64,000 bases of DNA from Paenibacillus riograndensis SBR5. Its GTDB lineage: Bacteria; Bacillota; Bacilli; Paenibacillales; Paenibacillaceae. The notes under the pieces were generated by a model that ran no database searches, had not been told where the DNA came from, and was given only the letters and a program-made list of their open reading frames with translations. This document shows positions 17,671 to 27,022 of the stretch, one piece after another. The stretch spans positions 201,001-265,000 of the forward strand of contig NZ_LN831776.1 in the NCBI RefSeq assembly GCF_000981585.1. The letters are read 5' to 3'. How positions within the stretch are numbered: the stretch's first letter is position 1; each line of letters opens with the position of its first letter. A program made the translations under genes and the position numbers.

Positions 17671-18546
17671 ATGCCTTACAACTACGTAGACAGCTTTTTG
17701 ACGGTGCTGCAGCAGAAATACACGAAGGAATTGACATCAAGTGGATTGACCACTCAGAACGCGATCTTTGTCAACGCCAAAACGATCAAGATTCCGCGCT
17801 TGGATGTGGCGGGATATAAGAACCACAGCCGGGCAGGCGGGTGGAACCGGCAAGCCGTATCAAATGATTTTGAGCTGAAGGTGCTGACCTTTGACCGTGA
17901 CGTGGAATTTTACGTTGACGCGATGGACGTGGATGAGACGAACCAAATCGTATCTGCAGCAAACCTGACAAATGTCTTTGAGACCGAGCAGGCCATCCCT
18001 GAACTGGACAAATACCGATACAGCAAGATTTATGCGGATTATGTGGCCCTGGGCAAGACTCCGGACACTACAGTCATTACAGCAGCTAATGCGCTTCAGG
18101 TCTTCGACCAGCTCATGGAGAATATGGACGAGGCAGAAATCCCGTTGGAAGGCCGTATCCTTTATGTGACCCCTGCCATTTACAAGCTGCTGAAGCAGGC
18201 AGAGGATGTACAGCGGTTTATCAGTGTGCAGTCCAACAACGGTACTGTTGATCGTTCTGTTCGCAAGCTGGACGATGTGACGCTGGTCCAGGTTCCATCC
18301 AGCCGCATGAAGACAATCTACGATTTCACTAACGGCGCGGTTCCGGGCGTAGGGGCCAAACAAATCAATATGATCCTGATTCACCCTAGCTGTGTCCTTG
18401 CTCCAATCAAACACACTGCCATTTACCTGTGGGAGCCTGGAAGTCATACAGGCGGAGACGGTTTCTTGTACCAAAACCGCCGTTACACCGATTTGTTCTT
18501 GATCGAGCGTAAAGCGGCTGCTATTCAGATAAATGTAGCGCCCTAA
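17671..18546 (+). CDS. Major capsid protein (HK97-like)
   Basis: 291 residues with GAGGAGA RBS, directly after the scaffold. Contains an early DNA-free head region (NAIFVNAKTIKIPRLDVAGY), a conserved central part (FDRDVEFYVDAMDVDET) and the P-domain-like C terminus. Composition and position fit an HK97-fold coat protein without a long delta domain, in keeping with its separate scaffold. It would be the most abundant protein of the head. Confidence 0.88.
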   Translation: MPYNYVDSFLTVLQQKYTKELTSSGLTTQNAIFVNAKTIKIPRLDVAGYKNHSRAGGWNRQAVSNDFELKVLTFDRDVEFYVDAMDVDETNQIVSAANLTNVFETEQAIPELDKYRYSKIYADYVALGKTPDTTVITAANALQVFDQLMENMDEAEIPLEGRILYVTPAIYKLLKQAEDVQRFISVQSNNGTVDRSVRKLDDVTLVQVPSSRMKTIYDFTNGAVPGVGAKQINMILIHPSCVLAPIKHTAIYLWEPGSHTGGDGFLYQNRRYTDLFLIERKAAAIQINVAP

Positions 18547-18558
18547 TTAGAGAGGAGA

Positions 18559-18798
18559 ATGACCATGCTATATGCAGTTAAAGGCAATACCCAGTTAAAG
18601 ATTGATGAGGCCGAGCGTGCGGACTATCTGAAGCTGGGATATGACATTGCGGAGGTTGACGGGGATAAGCTGGCAACCGTCGAAACCTCACCAGCAAAGA
18701 CAGTGCCTTATGCTGAACACAAAAAGGCTCTTGATGAAATCGAAGAGCTTAAGACACAGTTGGCCGATGCCAAGAAGTCAACAAAGAAGGAGGCTTAA
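18559..18798 (+). CDS. Small head-region protein, 79 aa
   Basis: Starts after GAGAGGAG. An N-terminal beta region (LYAVKGNTQLKID) is followed by a charged C-terminal helix (YAEHKKALDEIEELKTQL), probably a coiled coil. It lies between the major capsid and head-fibre genes and may be a minor head or decoration component. No family named. Confidence 0.65.
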   Translation: MTMLYAVKGNTQLKIDEAERADYLKLGYDIAEVDGDKLATVETSPAKTVPYAEHKKALDEIEELKTQLADAKKSTKKEA

Positions 18799-18801
18799 TC
18801 C

Positions 18802-19152
18802 ATGGCAATCACCATAGCGGATATAAAAAAGCGTTCTATGCCAATCGGCAAGATCCGGGCGGTGATTCAGTACCTGGAAGAGAACCCGGCTGGTGGCGGT
18901 AGCGGATCGGTAACTTGGGCGAGTATTACAGGCAAACCTGCAGTAATTGCGGCTGGAGCGGATGCTGCTGCGGCACGGACGGCTATAGGTGCTGGCACAC
19001 CATACACCTTGCCTGCTGCAACAGCATCCGTTATTGGTGGGGTCAAGCAGGCAGCGACACAGGCCAATAGTACGGCTACGGATGTGGCGGGGGTAGTAGC
19101 TGACCTTAATGCCATGTTAGCCAAGCTTAAAGCAGCTGGCATTATGGCGTAA
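18802..19152 (+). CDS. Head fibre protein (Phage_fiber_2 family)
   Basis: 116 residues. The IGGVKQAATQANSTATD motif and the C-terminal end VADLNAMLAKLKAAGIM are typical of the phage head-fibre family related to phi29 gp8.5. The middle is an Ala/Gly-rich repeat-like segment fitting a trimeric fibre. It probably decorates the capsid and aids surface attachment. Confidence 0.8.
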   Translation: MAITIADIKKRSMPIGKIRAVIQYLEENPAGGGSGSVTWASITGKPAVIAAGADAAAARTAIGAGTPYTLPAATASVIGGVKQAATQANSTATDVAGVVADLNAMLAKLKAAGIMA

Positions 19153-19164
19153 GAAGGTGATCCC

Positions 19165-19530
19165 ATGGCTTACGCAACAGTAGAGGAGTACGCACAGTAT
19201 GGTGACGGCAGTATCCCAACAGAGGCGCTGCCTGCTGCCCTGGAGCGGGCCAGTGATCAGATTGACGCTCTGACCTATAACCGGATTGCAGCACGCGGCA
19301 TGGCGGGTCTGACGGCCTTCCAGCGGCTAAAGGTGGTAAAAGCGGTCTGCCAGCAGGCAGAGTTCTATCATGCCTACGGTGATTACCTAACCTTTCCCTT
19401 GTCCGGTTACTCAGCCGGTAGCGTGTCGCTGTCGTTCAAGGCAATAGAGGGAGCAGGAGGCATCCAGACCACGGAAGCCGTGACGAGCCTCCTAGCCTCC
19501 ACAGGGCTGACGAGCAGGAGGTTATGTTGA
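19165..19530 (+). CDS. Head-tail connector protein (gp6-like)
   Basis: 121 residues, mostly helical: EEYAQYGDGSIP, then ALERASDQIDALTYNRI and a central QAEFYHAYGDYL. This pattern and the position after the head genes fit the adaptor (gp6/gp15-like) that binds the portal. The stop overlaps the next ATG. Confidence 0.8.
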   Translation: MAYATVEEYAQYGDGSIPTEALPAALERASDQIDALTYNRIAARGMAGLTAFQRLKVVKAVCQQAEFYHAYGDYLTFPLSGYSAGSVSLSFKAIEGAGGIQTTEAVTSLLASTGLTSRRLC

Positions 19531-19859
19531 TGATGCGTGGGAAGCTGCCGTTTCCAAAGTGGATATTAAAAACGCCTGTCGAAGTCTTCAGGACACGTAC
19601 AAGCGAAGATGGGGAGCCTGTTGAAGAGTTAATCTTCAGCGGGCTTTGTTCATATGACGCTAGATCCAAACAGAAGCTGGACAAAGAGCGCCGCCTGGTG
19701 ACGCTGGCCGGTAAAGTGATTATTCAAGGGGATATACTCCCCGGGGAACTGATCGAGGGGCTTGTGCGGATCGACGGGGCCGAGCGGAACATATTTAGCG
19801 CTTTACGCCCGCCGAACCCTGACGGCAGCGTGTTCAGCACGGAATTGGAGCTGATGTAA
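19524..19859 (+). CDS. Head-tail closure protein
   Basis: 111 residues, ATG at 19524 inside the end of the previous gene. Beta-rich with VTLAGKVIIQGDILPG and a final VFSTELELM. Size and order (after the connector and before the gp10-like protein) fit a stopper/closure protein of the SPP1 gp16 type. Confidence 0.72.
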   Translation: MLMMRGKLPFPKWILKTPVEVFRTRTSEDGEPVEELIFSGLCSYDARSKQKLDKERRLVTLAGKVIIQGDILPGELIEGLVRIDGAERNIFSALRPPNPDGSVFSTELELM

Positions 19860-20251
19860 TGGTCAAGGTCAAGACAAAGATGAATCCGCGGGCTATGCAG
19901 CGGCTGAGTGGCGCACCTGCCCGGGCGCTAGAGCTGACCATCCAGGGAGCCAAGGACAGTATATTGTCCGATATCATGGCCGCCGAGGTGGTGCCGAAGC
20001 AGACCGGGGAGCTGGAGCGCAGCGCGACAATCGACGCCAGCAAGTCCAAACGGGGCAAGGTAACAATCACCTATGATACGCCATACGCGCGTCGGCTTTA
20101 TTGGCATCCGGAATACAGCTTTAGAAAAGATAAGAACCGGCACGCTCAAGGGGAATGGCTGCGGGCGTGGGCTGAAGGTAAGAAGACCCGGGGCGTGACT
20201 AAGGCCTTTAAGGAATTGCTGAAGAAGCTGGCAGGGGGATTTATCCGATGA
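19859..20251 (+). CDS. Minor capsid / tail-joining protein (HK97 gp10-like)
   Basis: 130 residues; start overlaps the previous stop by 1 nt. A basic N terminus, MAAEVVPKQTGELERSATI and YDTPYARRLYWHPEY are characteristic of the gp10-like and minor capsid families. It should attach the tail to the head. Confidence 0.8.
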   Translation: MVKVKTKMNPRAMQRLSGAPARALELTIQGAKDSILSDIMAAEVVPKQTGELERSATIDASKSKRGKVTITYDTPYARRLYWHPEYSFRKDKNRHAQGEWLRAWAEGKKTRGVTKAFKELLKKLAGGFIR

Positions 20252-20637
20252 TGACACTGGCAGCGGTAAGGGATTGGTTGAAGACGCAGGTGGATTGCCA
20301 GAATTGGTACATCGGAAAGGCAGATACCAGTAAGCAGCAATGTATCAGCCTGTATAACATTAATAACGGTACGCCGGTACTGGCTATAGGCGGGCTGGAT
20401 AATACCAGTTATGCGGTCAAAGCGGTATCCATACTGGTACATTGGAGTAAAAACGCAGATACGGCGGAGCGTAAGGCCCAGGAGGTCTATGCTGCGCTAT
20501 TTGGGCAGTCTGCGGTCATTGGAGGTAAGCGGGTGATTAACTTCCAGCTGCGGACGCCTGAACCTGTCAGCGTGGGCACAGATGATGCTGGGATATACGA
20601 ATACGTGATTGAGTTCACGATCTATTACGAAAGGTAG
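20248..20637 (+). CDS. Tail terminator / minor capsid protein (PF12691-like)
   Basis: 129 residues, overlapping the previous gene by 4 nt. LAAVRDWLKTQV at the N terminus and the late segment EYVIEFTIYYER fit the minor capsid/tail completion family. Position between the gp10-like gene and the tail tube supports a tail terminator role. Confidence 0.78.
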   Translation: MMTLAAVRDWLKTQVDCQNWYIGKADTSKQQCISLYNINNGTPVLAIGGLDNTSYAVKAVSILVHWSKNADTAERKAQEVYAALFGQSAVIGGKRVINFQLRTPEPVSVGTDDAGIYEYVIEFTIYYER

Positions 20638-20644
20638 TGAGATT

Positions 20645-21103
20645 ATGGCAGGAACAGGTGTTTTCCCCGTTCATAACAACGTTTTTAAAATCGGCATTAA
20701 GGGCCGCAGTTCCGCTGCTGCGGATATGGTTACCATTAAGGACCTGGAGAACTTCGCCCCGGCTATTGATGGTAACACGGAAGAGTGGTCTCCAATGGAT
20801 CAGGGCGGTTGGACCCGTCGGGCGGTCACTGGTAAGGGCCTGACCATCAGCTTTAGTGGCAAACGTAACTACGGCGATCCTGGAAATGACTACGTTGCGG
20901 GGCTGATGATCGGGACCGGTCAGGAAGTTGAAACTAAATTTGAATGGACGATGCCAAGCGGTGCGAAGCTGACCATGGATTGTGTCATTAACTTGACCAC
21001 TCCGGCCGGCGGCGATAGCACAAACATTGACGGTTTGGAATTTGAATTGTTGTCTGATGGTAAACCAACATTTTCACCGGCACCAGCCGGAGGAGGAGCA
21101 TAA
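20645..21103 (+). CDS. Major tail (tube) protein
   Basis: 152 residues from ATG 20645 (AAAGGTAG upstream; a longer frame from 20609 would overlap the previous gene). Beta-rich with TIKDLENFAPAIDGNTEEW and SFSGKRNYGDPGNDYV, matching the tube-protein fold. It polymerises into the tail lumen around the tape measure. Confidence 0.85.
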   Translation: MAGTGVFPVHNNVFKIGIKGRSSAAADMVTIKDLENFAPAIDGNTEEWSPMDQGGWTRRAVTGKGLTISFSGKRNYGDPGNDYVAGLMIGTGQEVETKFEWTMPSGAKLTMDCVINLTTPAGGDSTNIDGLEFELLSDGKPTFSPAPAGGGA

Positions 21104-21106
21104 TCA

Positions 21107-21415
21107 ATGACAAACATTGTTAATATTACGGATAAATTCACCAAAGAAGATAAAGGTATACTCCAGATCGGGAATAAAAAGTACGAGATTGATAAGTCCG
21201 TTGAAGCTGTTATGCGCTTTGAAGAACTGGCCGATGATCAACGTGTTAAAGCGGTGGTTGCCGCACTCGAAGGAGCACTAGGCGAAAAAGCATCAAAAGA
21301 GATCGGGGTTAGAAAAATGGGCGCCGAAAACTTGAAGGTACTTTTGTCTGGAGTGACGGCCGCCATGCAAGGCATATCGTTTGAGGAAGTCGCTGCCCGA
21401 TTTCAACAGCAGTAA
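21107..21415 (+). CDS. Tail assembly chaperone (first frame)
   Basis: 102 residues, mostly helical after residue 35 (SVEAVMRFEELADDQ). Located between the tail tube and tape measure, the classic position of gpG-type chaperones. Its last 35 nt overlap the following gene in a +1 frame, which raises the question of a programmed frameshift. Confidence 0.8.
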   Translation: MTNIVNITDKFTKEDKGILQIGNKKYEIDKSVEAVMRFEELADDQRVKAVVAALEGALGEKASKEIGVRKMGAENLKVLLSGVTAAMQGISFEEVAARFQQQ

Positions 21416-21761
21416 TCGAACAGAAAGCTGGTATGACTTGCGCGAGGATTGGCCTCTGGTGGAAGCGAGTTTGGCCAAACAGTATGGTATCCGTATTCGA
21501 CAGCACGGGGACATGCCTTGGGACGAGTTTTGCTCTCTTATAGCTGGTCTGATGCCAGATACTCCACTGGGTAGCATCGTGACTATCCGCTCGGAGAAGG
21601 ACCCGAAGGTGATTAAGTCTTTTAGCGCAGATCAGCGGCGGATATACAATGACTGGCGCAATCGTCAGGCTAAGCTAAAGCTACTGGATGAGGTTGCCCT
21701 GGATAATCAAATGAAGAGATTAGAGGCTACAATGGCCCGAATGTTCGGAGGTGGCGTGTAA
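21381..21761 (+). CDS. Gp15-family protein / second tail assembly chaperone frame
   Basis: The open frame begins around 21381 with TTG and has no clear RBS. The product (up to 126 residues) fits the phage Gp15 family: SWYDLREDWPLVEASLAKQYG, then MPWDEFCSLIAGL. It is either reached by a +1 shift from the chaperone around GCTGCCCGATTT (21392-21403) or starts by reinitiation. It lies immediately before the tape measure gene. Confidence 0.75.
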   Translation: MRKSLPDFNSSNRTESWYDLREDWPLVEASLAKQYGIRIRQHGDMPWDEFCSLIAGLMPDTPLGSIVTIRSEKDPKVIKSFSADQRRIYNDWRNRQAKLKLLDEVALDNQMKRLEATMARMFGGGV

Positions 21762-24700
21762 ATGGCAGGCAGTAGCGCAGGACGCATAGATTTAGATTTA
21801 GAGCTAAATTATGGAGCCTTCCAGCGCCAGCTCTCCGGCATAGCGGGTACGGCAAATGGTATGGTGGGAAGTGCATTTAAAGGCCTTGGCGGGATTATCG
21901 CTGGGGCCTTTGCTGTTGGTGGGCTGGTCCATTTCGGAAAGACGGCCATCGGACTGGCATCTGATCTGCAAGAAGTGCAAAACGTTGTAGATGTGACCTT
22001 TGGAGCAATGGCCCAGGACATTAATAACTGGTCCACAAGTCTGATCGATGATTTCGGGCTGTCGGAGCTGGCAGGAAAAAAATACGCCTCTACCATGGGT
22101 GCCATGCTTAAATCTTCCGGAATGACCGGGCTGCAAATGGAGCAAATGTCTAAGCAGTTGACAGAACTGTCGGCGGACATGGCCTCTTTTTATAACCTTT
22201 CCAATCAAGAAGCTTTTGAGAAGGTATTCAGTGGTATGACCGGGGAAACGGAGCCGCTGAAGGCGCTGGGGATTAATATGTCCGTGGCCAACATGGAAGC
22301 ATACGCAATGTCCCAGGGCATTGATAAAGCGTGGAACAGTATGTCTCAACTGGAGCAGACCACTCTTCGGGCTAGTTACCTCATGAAGACCACAGCAGAC
22401 GCCCAGGGCGACTTCGCCCGGACGTCAAATAGCTGGGCCAACCAGGTCAAGGTCATGGGAGAGCAGTGGCGAATTTTCCAGGGGACGATGGGCGCAGGCT
22501 TTATCAACATCCTGACTCCTGTCCTGCGCGGCCTGAACTGGCTGATTGCTAAGCTGCAGGTGGCCGCAGCCTACTTCAAGGCATTCACGGAGCTTATCTT
22601 TGGGAATGCTGCAGGCGGATCCTCTGGCGGTGTAGCCGCGCAGCCGATCAGTGACATGGGCACAGCTGCAGGAGACACGGCTGGTGCGCTGGGTGATCTG
22701 GGCGGCGCAGCTGATAAGACCGGCAAAAAGGCCAAGAAGGCAGGCAAGGATGTTAAGGGTAGCCTGGCTGGGTTTGACCAGCTCAATATTTTGGCGGACA
22801 GCGCCGCAGGTGCCCTGGATGATGCGGCGGGCAGTGTTGCTGGAGTTGGTGCTGGACTAGGCGCAGGTCTTGGGGGCGGCTTCGGGGACATCGATTTGGG
22901 GGCACCTGACATTAATGTAGACCCGATTAATGCAAAGGTAGCCGCATGGGTTGAGGGGTTGAAGGTTTCCTTTAATACTGCCCGAAAAGCTGTTTCTGAC
23001 GCATGGGTTAATGTTCAGCCGTTGTTCCAGCCGTTAATAGATGCAATGACGCCTATCGACCAGTCTGTAACTAATATGGGTAATACGTTCCTACGTTTAA
23101 TGAACGATGTGCTGAAACCGTTGGCTACTTACATTGTCGGTGATTTTATCCCTACAGTAGTAACGTCTACTCTTCAAAACTTTGTTCCGGTTTTCGCGGA
23201 TGCACTTGTCGGAGCCTTTGATCTGGCGGATAAAACCTTTGCGAATCTCACCACAACTCTAACAGACCTGACAAATAGCACATGGTTGCCAAACATGGAA
23301 ATCATGAAAAACGCATTGGTTTCAAATATGCCACTAATGGCAACGGCCGTGAATAGTCTTATCCAGGATACTTTGCTGCCAGCAGCGGACTTTTTCGCAA
23401 ACGATTTTGTAATGCCGATATTTAAATCAGTGGTGGAAACTTTTGTTCCAGTTATCACAAATACGGCGGTAAACGCTGTTAACGTATTCACTAACACACT
23501 CACAAACTTTGCGGGGCGAGCCAAAGAGTTGTGGGAAGGCACCTTGATGCCGCAGTTTACTAGGCTGCGGGATGTAATTCTCGAAATAATGCCTCAGATC
23601 GGGGGAGCGGTTGACAAACTACTCAATGAAATCCTAATACCTTTTGTTGATTACGCGGTTAATGACTTCATCATGCCCATCGCTCAAAAGATCACAGAGG
23701 TTCTTGCTCCAGTATTTACTGACATACTGGTGACCGCGTTTCAGGAAGCGTCAAGCGCTTTTGAATGGGCAGTTGATATGATCGTAGATATTTACAATAC
23801 GTTAATCAAACCCACATTTGATCTGATTAAACAGATCGTGCTTGATGTACTCGACATCATTAAAAAAGCTTGGGATGAACACGGGCAGAAGATTCTTGAT
23901 GGGGTGAAGGAATTTCTGAATAACGTTAAAAATACCCTGAAAAAGCTATGGGATGAAGTGCTGAAGCCGATCATTGAACCGTTTTTGAAAACCATGAAAG
24001 AGCTGTGGGAAGGGACTATAAGCAAAATTATCGACAAAGTTGTTAACCTGGTAGCAAAGCTGATTGAGTCAGCACTGGAAATTTACAATGACTTTATCAG
24101 CCCTTTAATAAATTTCGTTATCGACCTACTGGCCCCGGCTTTCGTCAAAGGATTTAATATAGCCCTTAATATTGTCAAGACAGTTATCGAAGGTATAGGA
24201 GAATTCATATCTGGGTTACTGGATGCGCTTGACGGTTTGATCGATTTTGTCACGGGGGTATTCACGGGCAACTGGTCTAAGGCGTGGGAAGGAGTCAAGA
24301 AGATATTTAAGGGTGTATTTGACAGCCTTTGGGGTATCGTTAAGATTCCGCTGAACCTGATCATTGATGGCATCAACCATGTCATAGACGCTTTGAATAG
24401 TATTAGTATCGATATACCGGAAATTGATGTGTTTGGTAAGAAAGTTGGCGGCGGGAGTATTGGCATCAACCTGAATCATATACCTCCTCTGGCTAGGGGC
24501 GGTATCATCAGTACTCCTACCATCGCGCAGATCGGTGAACGGGGTACCGAAGCTGTGGTACCTTTGGAGAACACGCCGTTTGTCGATAAACTAGCCAGCG
24601 CTTTAGGTACTGCCGTACTGACTGCAATGCAGATGGGGCAAGCCTCAAGCAGTACGTCAGACCCATACTCACAACAGGAGACAACCCTACAAATCGACGG

Positions 24701-24794
24701 CGTAACCTTGGCGAGGGTATTGGCCCCGTACCTTGCACAAGAGAACAAACGTACGGGTAGCGCAATCATCCGAAACGTGACCACGGCCAGATAG
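21762..24794 (+). CDS. Tape measure protein
   Basis: 1010 residues. Conserved N terminus (FAVGGLVHFGKTAIGLASDL), a Gly/Ala-rich part with LNILADSAAGALDD around 340, then long amphipathic helices and W-containing repeats (KKAWDEHGQKI; KLWDEVLKPII; ELWEGTISKII) and a C terminus with IAQIGERGTEAVVP. The length sets the tail length, roughly 150 nm by the usual 0.15 nm per residue rule. Hydrophobic segments may help membrane passage of DNA. Confidence 0.93.
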   Translation: MAGSSAGRIDLDLELNYGAFQRQLSGIAGTANGMVGSAFKGLGGIIAGAFAVGGLVHFGKTAIGLASDLQEVQNVVDVTFGAMAQDINNWSTSLIDDFGLSELAGKKYASTMGAMLKSSGMTGLQMEQMSKQLTELSADMASFYNLSNQEAFEKVFSGMTGETEPLKALGINMSVANMEAYAMSQGIDKAWNSMSQLEQTTLRASYLMKTTADAQGDFARTSNSWANQVKVMGEQWRIFQGTMGAGFINILTPVLRGLNWLIAKLQVAAAYFKAFTELIFGNAAGGSSGGVAAQPISDMGTAAGDTAGALGDLGGAADKTGKKAKKAGKDVKGSLAGFDQLNILADSAAGALDDAAGSVAGVGAGLGAGLGGGFGDIDLGAPDINVDPINAKVAAWVEGLKVSFNTARKAVSDAWVNVQPLFQPLIDAMTPIDQSVTNMGNTFLRLMNDVLKPLATYIVGDFIPTVVTSTLQNFVPVFADALVGAFDLADKTFANLTTTLTDLTNSTWLPNMEIMKNALVSNMPLMATAVNSLIQDTLLPAADFFANDFVMPIFKSVVETFVPVITNTAVNAVNVFTNTLTNFAGRAKELWEGTLMPQFTRLRDVILEIMPQIGGAVDKLLNEILIPFVDYAVNDFIMPIAQKITEVLAPVFTDILVTAFQEASSAFEWAVDMIVDIYNTLIKPTFDLIKQIVLDVLDIIKKAWDEHGQKILDGVKEFLNNVKNTLKKLWDEVLKPIIEPFLKTMKELWEGTISKIIDKVVNLVAKLIESALEIYNDFISPLINFVIDLLAPAFVKGFNIALNIVKTVIEGIGEFISGLLDALDGLIDFVTGVFTGNWSKAWEGVKKIFKGVFDSLWGIVKIPLNLIIDGINHVIDALNSISIDIPEIDVFGKKVGGGSIGINLNHIPPLARGGIISTPTIAQIGERGTEAVVPLENTPFVDKLASALGTAVLTAMQMGQASSSTSDPYSQQETTLQIDGVTLARVLAPYLAQENKRTGSAIIRNVTTAR

Positions 24795-24804
24795 GGGGTA
24801 AATT

Positions 24805-25149
24805 ATGATAAGTATTAATGGCGTCACATTGCCCTCCCCGACGAAATATCAGGTGTATATCCAGGACTTGAGCAAGGGAGAGCGAAACGTCAATGGCCTG
24901 TTGCTCCTTGAACGAATAGCGACCAAGCGAAAAATTGATCTTTCTTGGAAAATGCTTTCGCCATCCCAGTATGCAACCATATTGAGACTGGTCTCTCCGG
25001 TGTTTTTTAATGTGCAATATCAAGATCCGGAAGACGCGACTACAAGGTCAGGCACATTTTACGCTGGGGATAGAAGCATCGGGGCATTGAACTACACCAA
25101 CGGCATTGTGCAATACAACGAGTTATCTTTTAGCATCATTGAAAGGTAG
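24805..25149 (+). CDS. Small distal tail protein (DUF6711-like)
   Basis: 114 residues, beta-rich: SINGVTLPSPTKYQV at the N terminus, then KRKIDLSWKMLSPSQY and YNELSFSIIER at the end. Short proteins of this type lie directly after the tape measure in Gram-positive siphophages and are thought to be part of the tail tip. Confidence 0.72.
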   Translation: MISINGVTLPSPTKYQVYIQDLSKGERNVNGLLLLERIATKRKIDLSWKMLSPSQYATILRLVSPVFFNVQYQDPEDATTRSGTFYAGDRSIGALNYTNGIVQYNELSFSIIER

Positions 25150-25159
25150 GTAAGCGGCC

Positions 25160-27022
25160 ATGTTCAAGGTATCTAATCTTTATAAAAAAGCCGTATACGC
25201 ACCTGAAAGAAAGACGTCTGCTCAAGTGGAGTTTCAGATTTTGAACAACGAAGCCTACGGGAAAGTTGCCTCTATTGAGGCGCCTTCCCAGGCTCCGCAG
25301 AGCCGGGCAAATCAAGTCGTAAACAAGCGCCGGGCCATGTCAAAGAAGTATGCCACCTTTGAGCGTAGTTACTGGCGCATGGATGGTAGTTTCTGCATAA
25401 TGCCAAAACCGACACAGAACACAAACAGCGAAGTAGGTTGGTGGAGCGATGTAATTGCCTATGACAACGCCACGTATGCAGAGAATCCTTTTCTTAAGAT
25501 CAAGCTGGCAGAATCAATAGACTCTATCGGGTTGACAATATCCTTTGACCAGATGACAAATGAATACCCGGTTGACTTTGACATTGAGTTTTTGAAGGGC
25601 GAAGGGAAGGTGCACCTTGAATCCGTCACGGGGAATACTTTATCTACCTATATCTACCCTACCCCAATAGCTCAATATGACACGGTAATAGTAACCATCA
25701 AAAAATGGTGCCGGGGCAATCGCCGGGCGAGAATTACAGAAATAGACTTCGGCACCATTCAAGTCTATGACGGGAATAAACTGATGTCAGTTTCCTTGCT
25801 TGAGGAAATGAATGTTGTGGGTGACACCCTGCCGTCAAACGAAATCAGATTCACCATTGACAATACAGACAGACAATTCAACATCCTTAACCCGCAGGGC
25901 TATTATCGGTTCCTTGAACGAAACCAAGAGGTAAGCCTGTCTATAGGGCTTGAAGTCGTACCGGGTACTTATGAGTATGTCAACATAAGACGGTATTATC
26001 TAACTGACTGGCAGAGTGATGAAGGTACATCAACGGCTACATTTACCGCACGTGATTTTCTTGATGCCCTTGAAACAACCGATTATATCAGTTTGGCAAA
26101 TACAAATCTGTACGCCTTGGCAGAAGATATCTTCCTGAAAGCAGGCATTACGGCTTACAACATTGACCCCGGTTTGCAGGCAATACCCACACAAGGCTTC
26201 AAGTCAAAAATCAGTTCCAGAAAAGCCTTACAGTGCATCGGCATAGCGGGTATGGCTGCGGTGTATCAGGATCGTGATAGCGGAATACCTACTATCCGTA
26301 GATTTGCTGAGATTGACACCCGTACAACCTTTCTCAATTTTGCAGGGGAGCCTGGTATGATTTCCGGTAAGCAGACCTATGTTTACGCTGACGGCGATTA
26401 TCTCATGAAGGGAATCGACTTTGACAACGCTTATAAGGTTCCTCAAATTAAGCTGGCTGACCCCGTTCAGAACGTAGATATGGCCGTCACAGTTTATCAA
26501 GAGGATAAATTTGATCAAGTATTAAATACAACTATGACTGTAAAGGGAACGGTTACGGTGTTCTTTGAATATCAAAGCCCCGTTACAGCCAGTTCTGCAA
26601 TGCTCAATCTTACCGGGGCCACCAGCCACGCTATATTAAAACGTTACGATTCGGGTATGGACGTATCCATAACGGCAGATGGCGAAGTCACTATCGTTAT
26701 ATCGGGCAAGGTGCTGGCCGACACGGTAACGGTTTATCGTTTGGGTAATAGTAACATCAAAGAGGGGGTAACACTGCTTATTGAAAACCCCTTAATTAAT
26801 ACAGCTGATCATGCCTTAACAGTAGGAAAATGGATTTCTTCTGAGTTCGCAGCGCGTGCCGAATACTCTATTAACTGGCGACAAAACCCGGCCCTGGAGT
26901 GCGGGGATATTGTACTGGTCGAAGATATTTTTGGCCATAAAAAACAGTCGCGCATAACAAAACAGGAATACAATTTTGCTGGTTATCTTGGCGGCAACTC
27001 ATCGACAAAGGGGTCGGTTTAA
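25160..27022 (+). CDS. Tail tip / baseplate protein (Dit-Tal region)
   Basis: 620 residues, beta-rich throughout. Begins FKVSNLYKKAVYAPERKTSAQVEF and includes a central NEIRFTIDNTDRQFNILNP segment typical of minor structural tail proteins that bind the tail tip hub. The C-terminal part ends with DIVLVEDIFGHKKQSRITKQEY, a hub-like end. The stop abuts the ATG of the next gene, so they are expressed together. Confidence 0.75.
   Translation: MFKVSNLYKKAVYAPERKTSAQVEFQILNNEAYGKVASIEAPSQAPQSRANQVVNKRRAMSKKYATFERSYWRMDGSFCIMPKPTQNTNSEVGWWSDVIAYDNATYAENPFLKIKLAESIDSIGLTISFDQMTNEYPVDFDIEFLKGEGKVHLESVTGNTLSTYIYPTPIAQYDTVIVTIKKWCRGNRRARITEIDFGTIQVYDGNKLMSVSLLEEMNVVGDTLPSNEIRFTIDNTDRQFNILNPQGYYRFLERNQEVSLSIGLEVVPGTYEYVNIRRYYLTDWQSDEGTSTATFTARDFLDALETTDYISLANTNLYALAEDIFLKAGITAYNIDPGLQAIPTQGFKSKISSRKALQCIGIAGMAAVYQDRDSGIPTIRRFAEIDTRTTFLNFAGEPGMISGKQTYVYADGDYLMKGIDFDNAYKVPQIKLADPVQNVDMAVTVYQEDKFDQVLNTTMTVKGTVTVFFEYQSPVTASSAMLNLTGATSHAILKRYDSGMDVSITADGEVTIVISGKVLADTVTVYRLGNSNIKEGVTLLIENPLINTADHALTVGKWISSEFAARAEYSINWRQNPALECGDIVLVEDIFGHKKQSRITKQEYNFAGYLGGNSSTKGSV

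Noticed and set aside
21804..22349. 181-residue antisense frame in the tape measure gene
   Set aside because: Antisense shadow of a long coding region; no RBS or domain.
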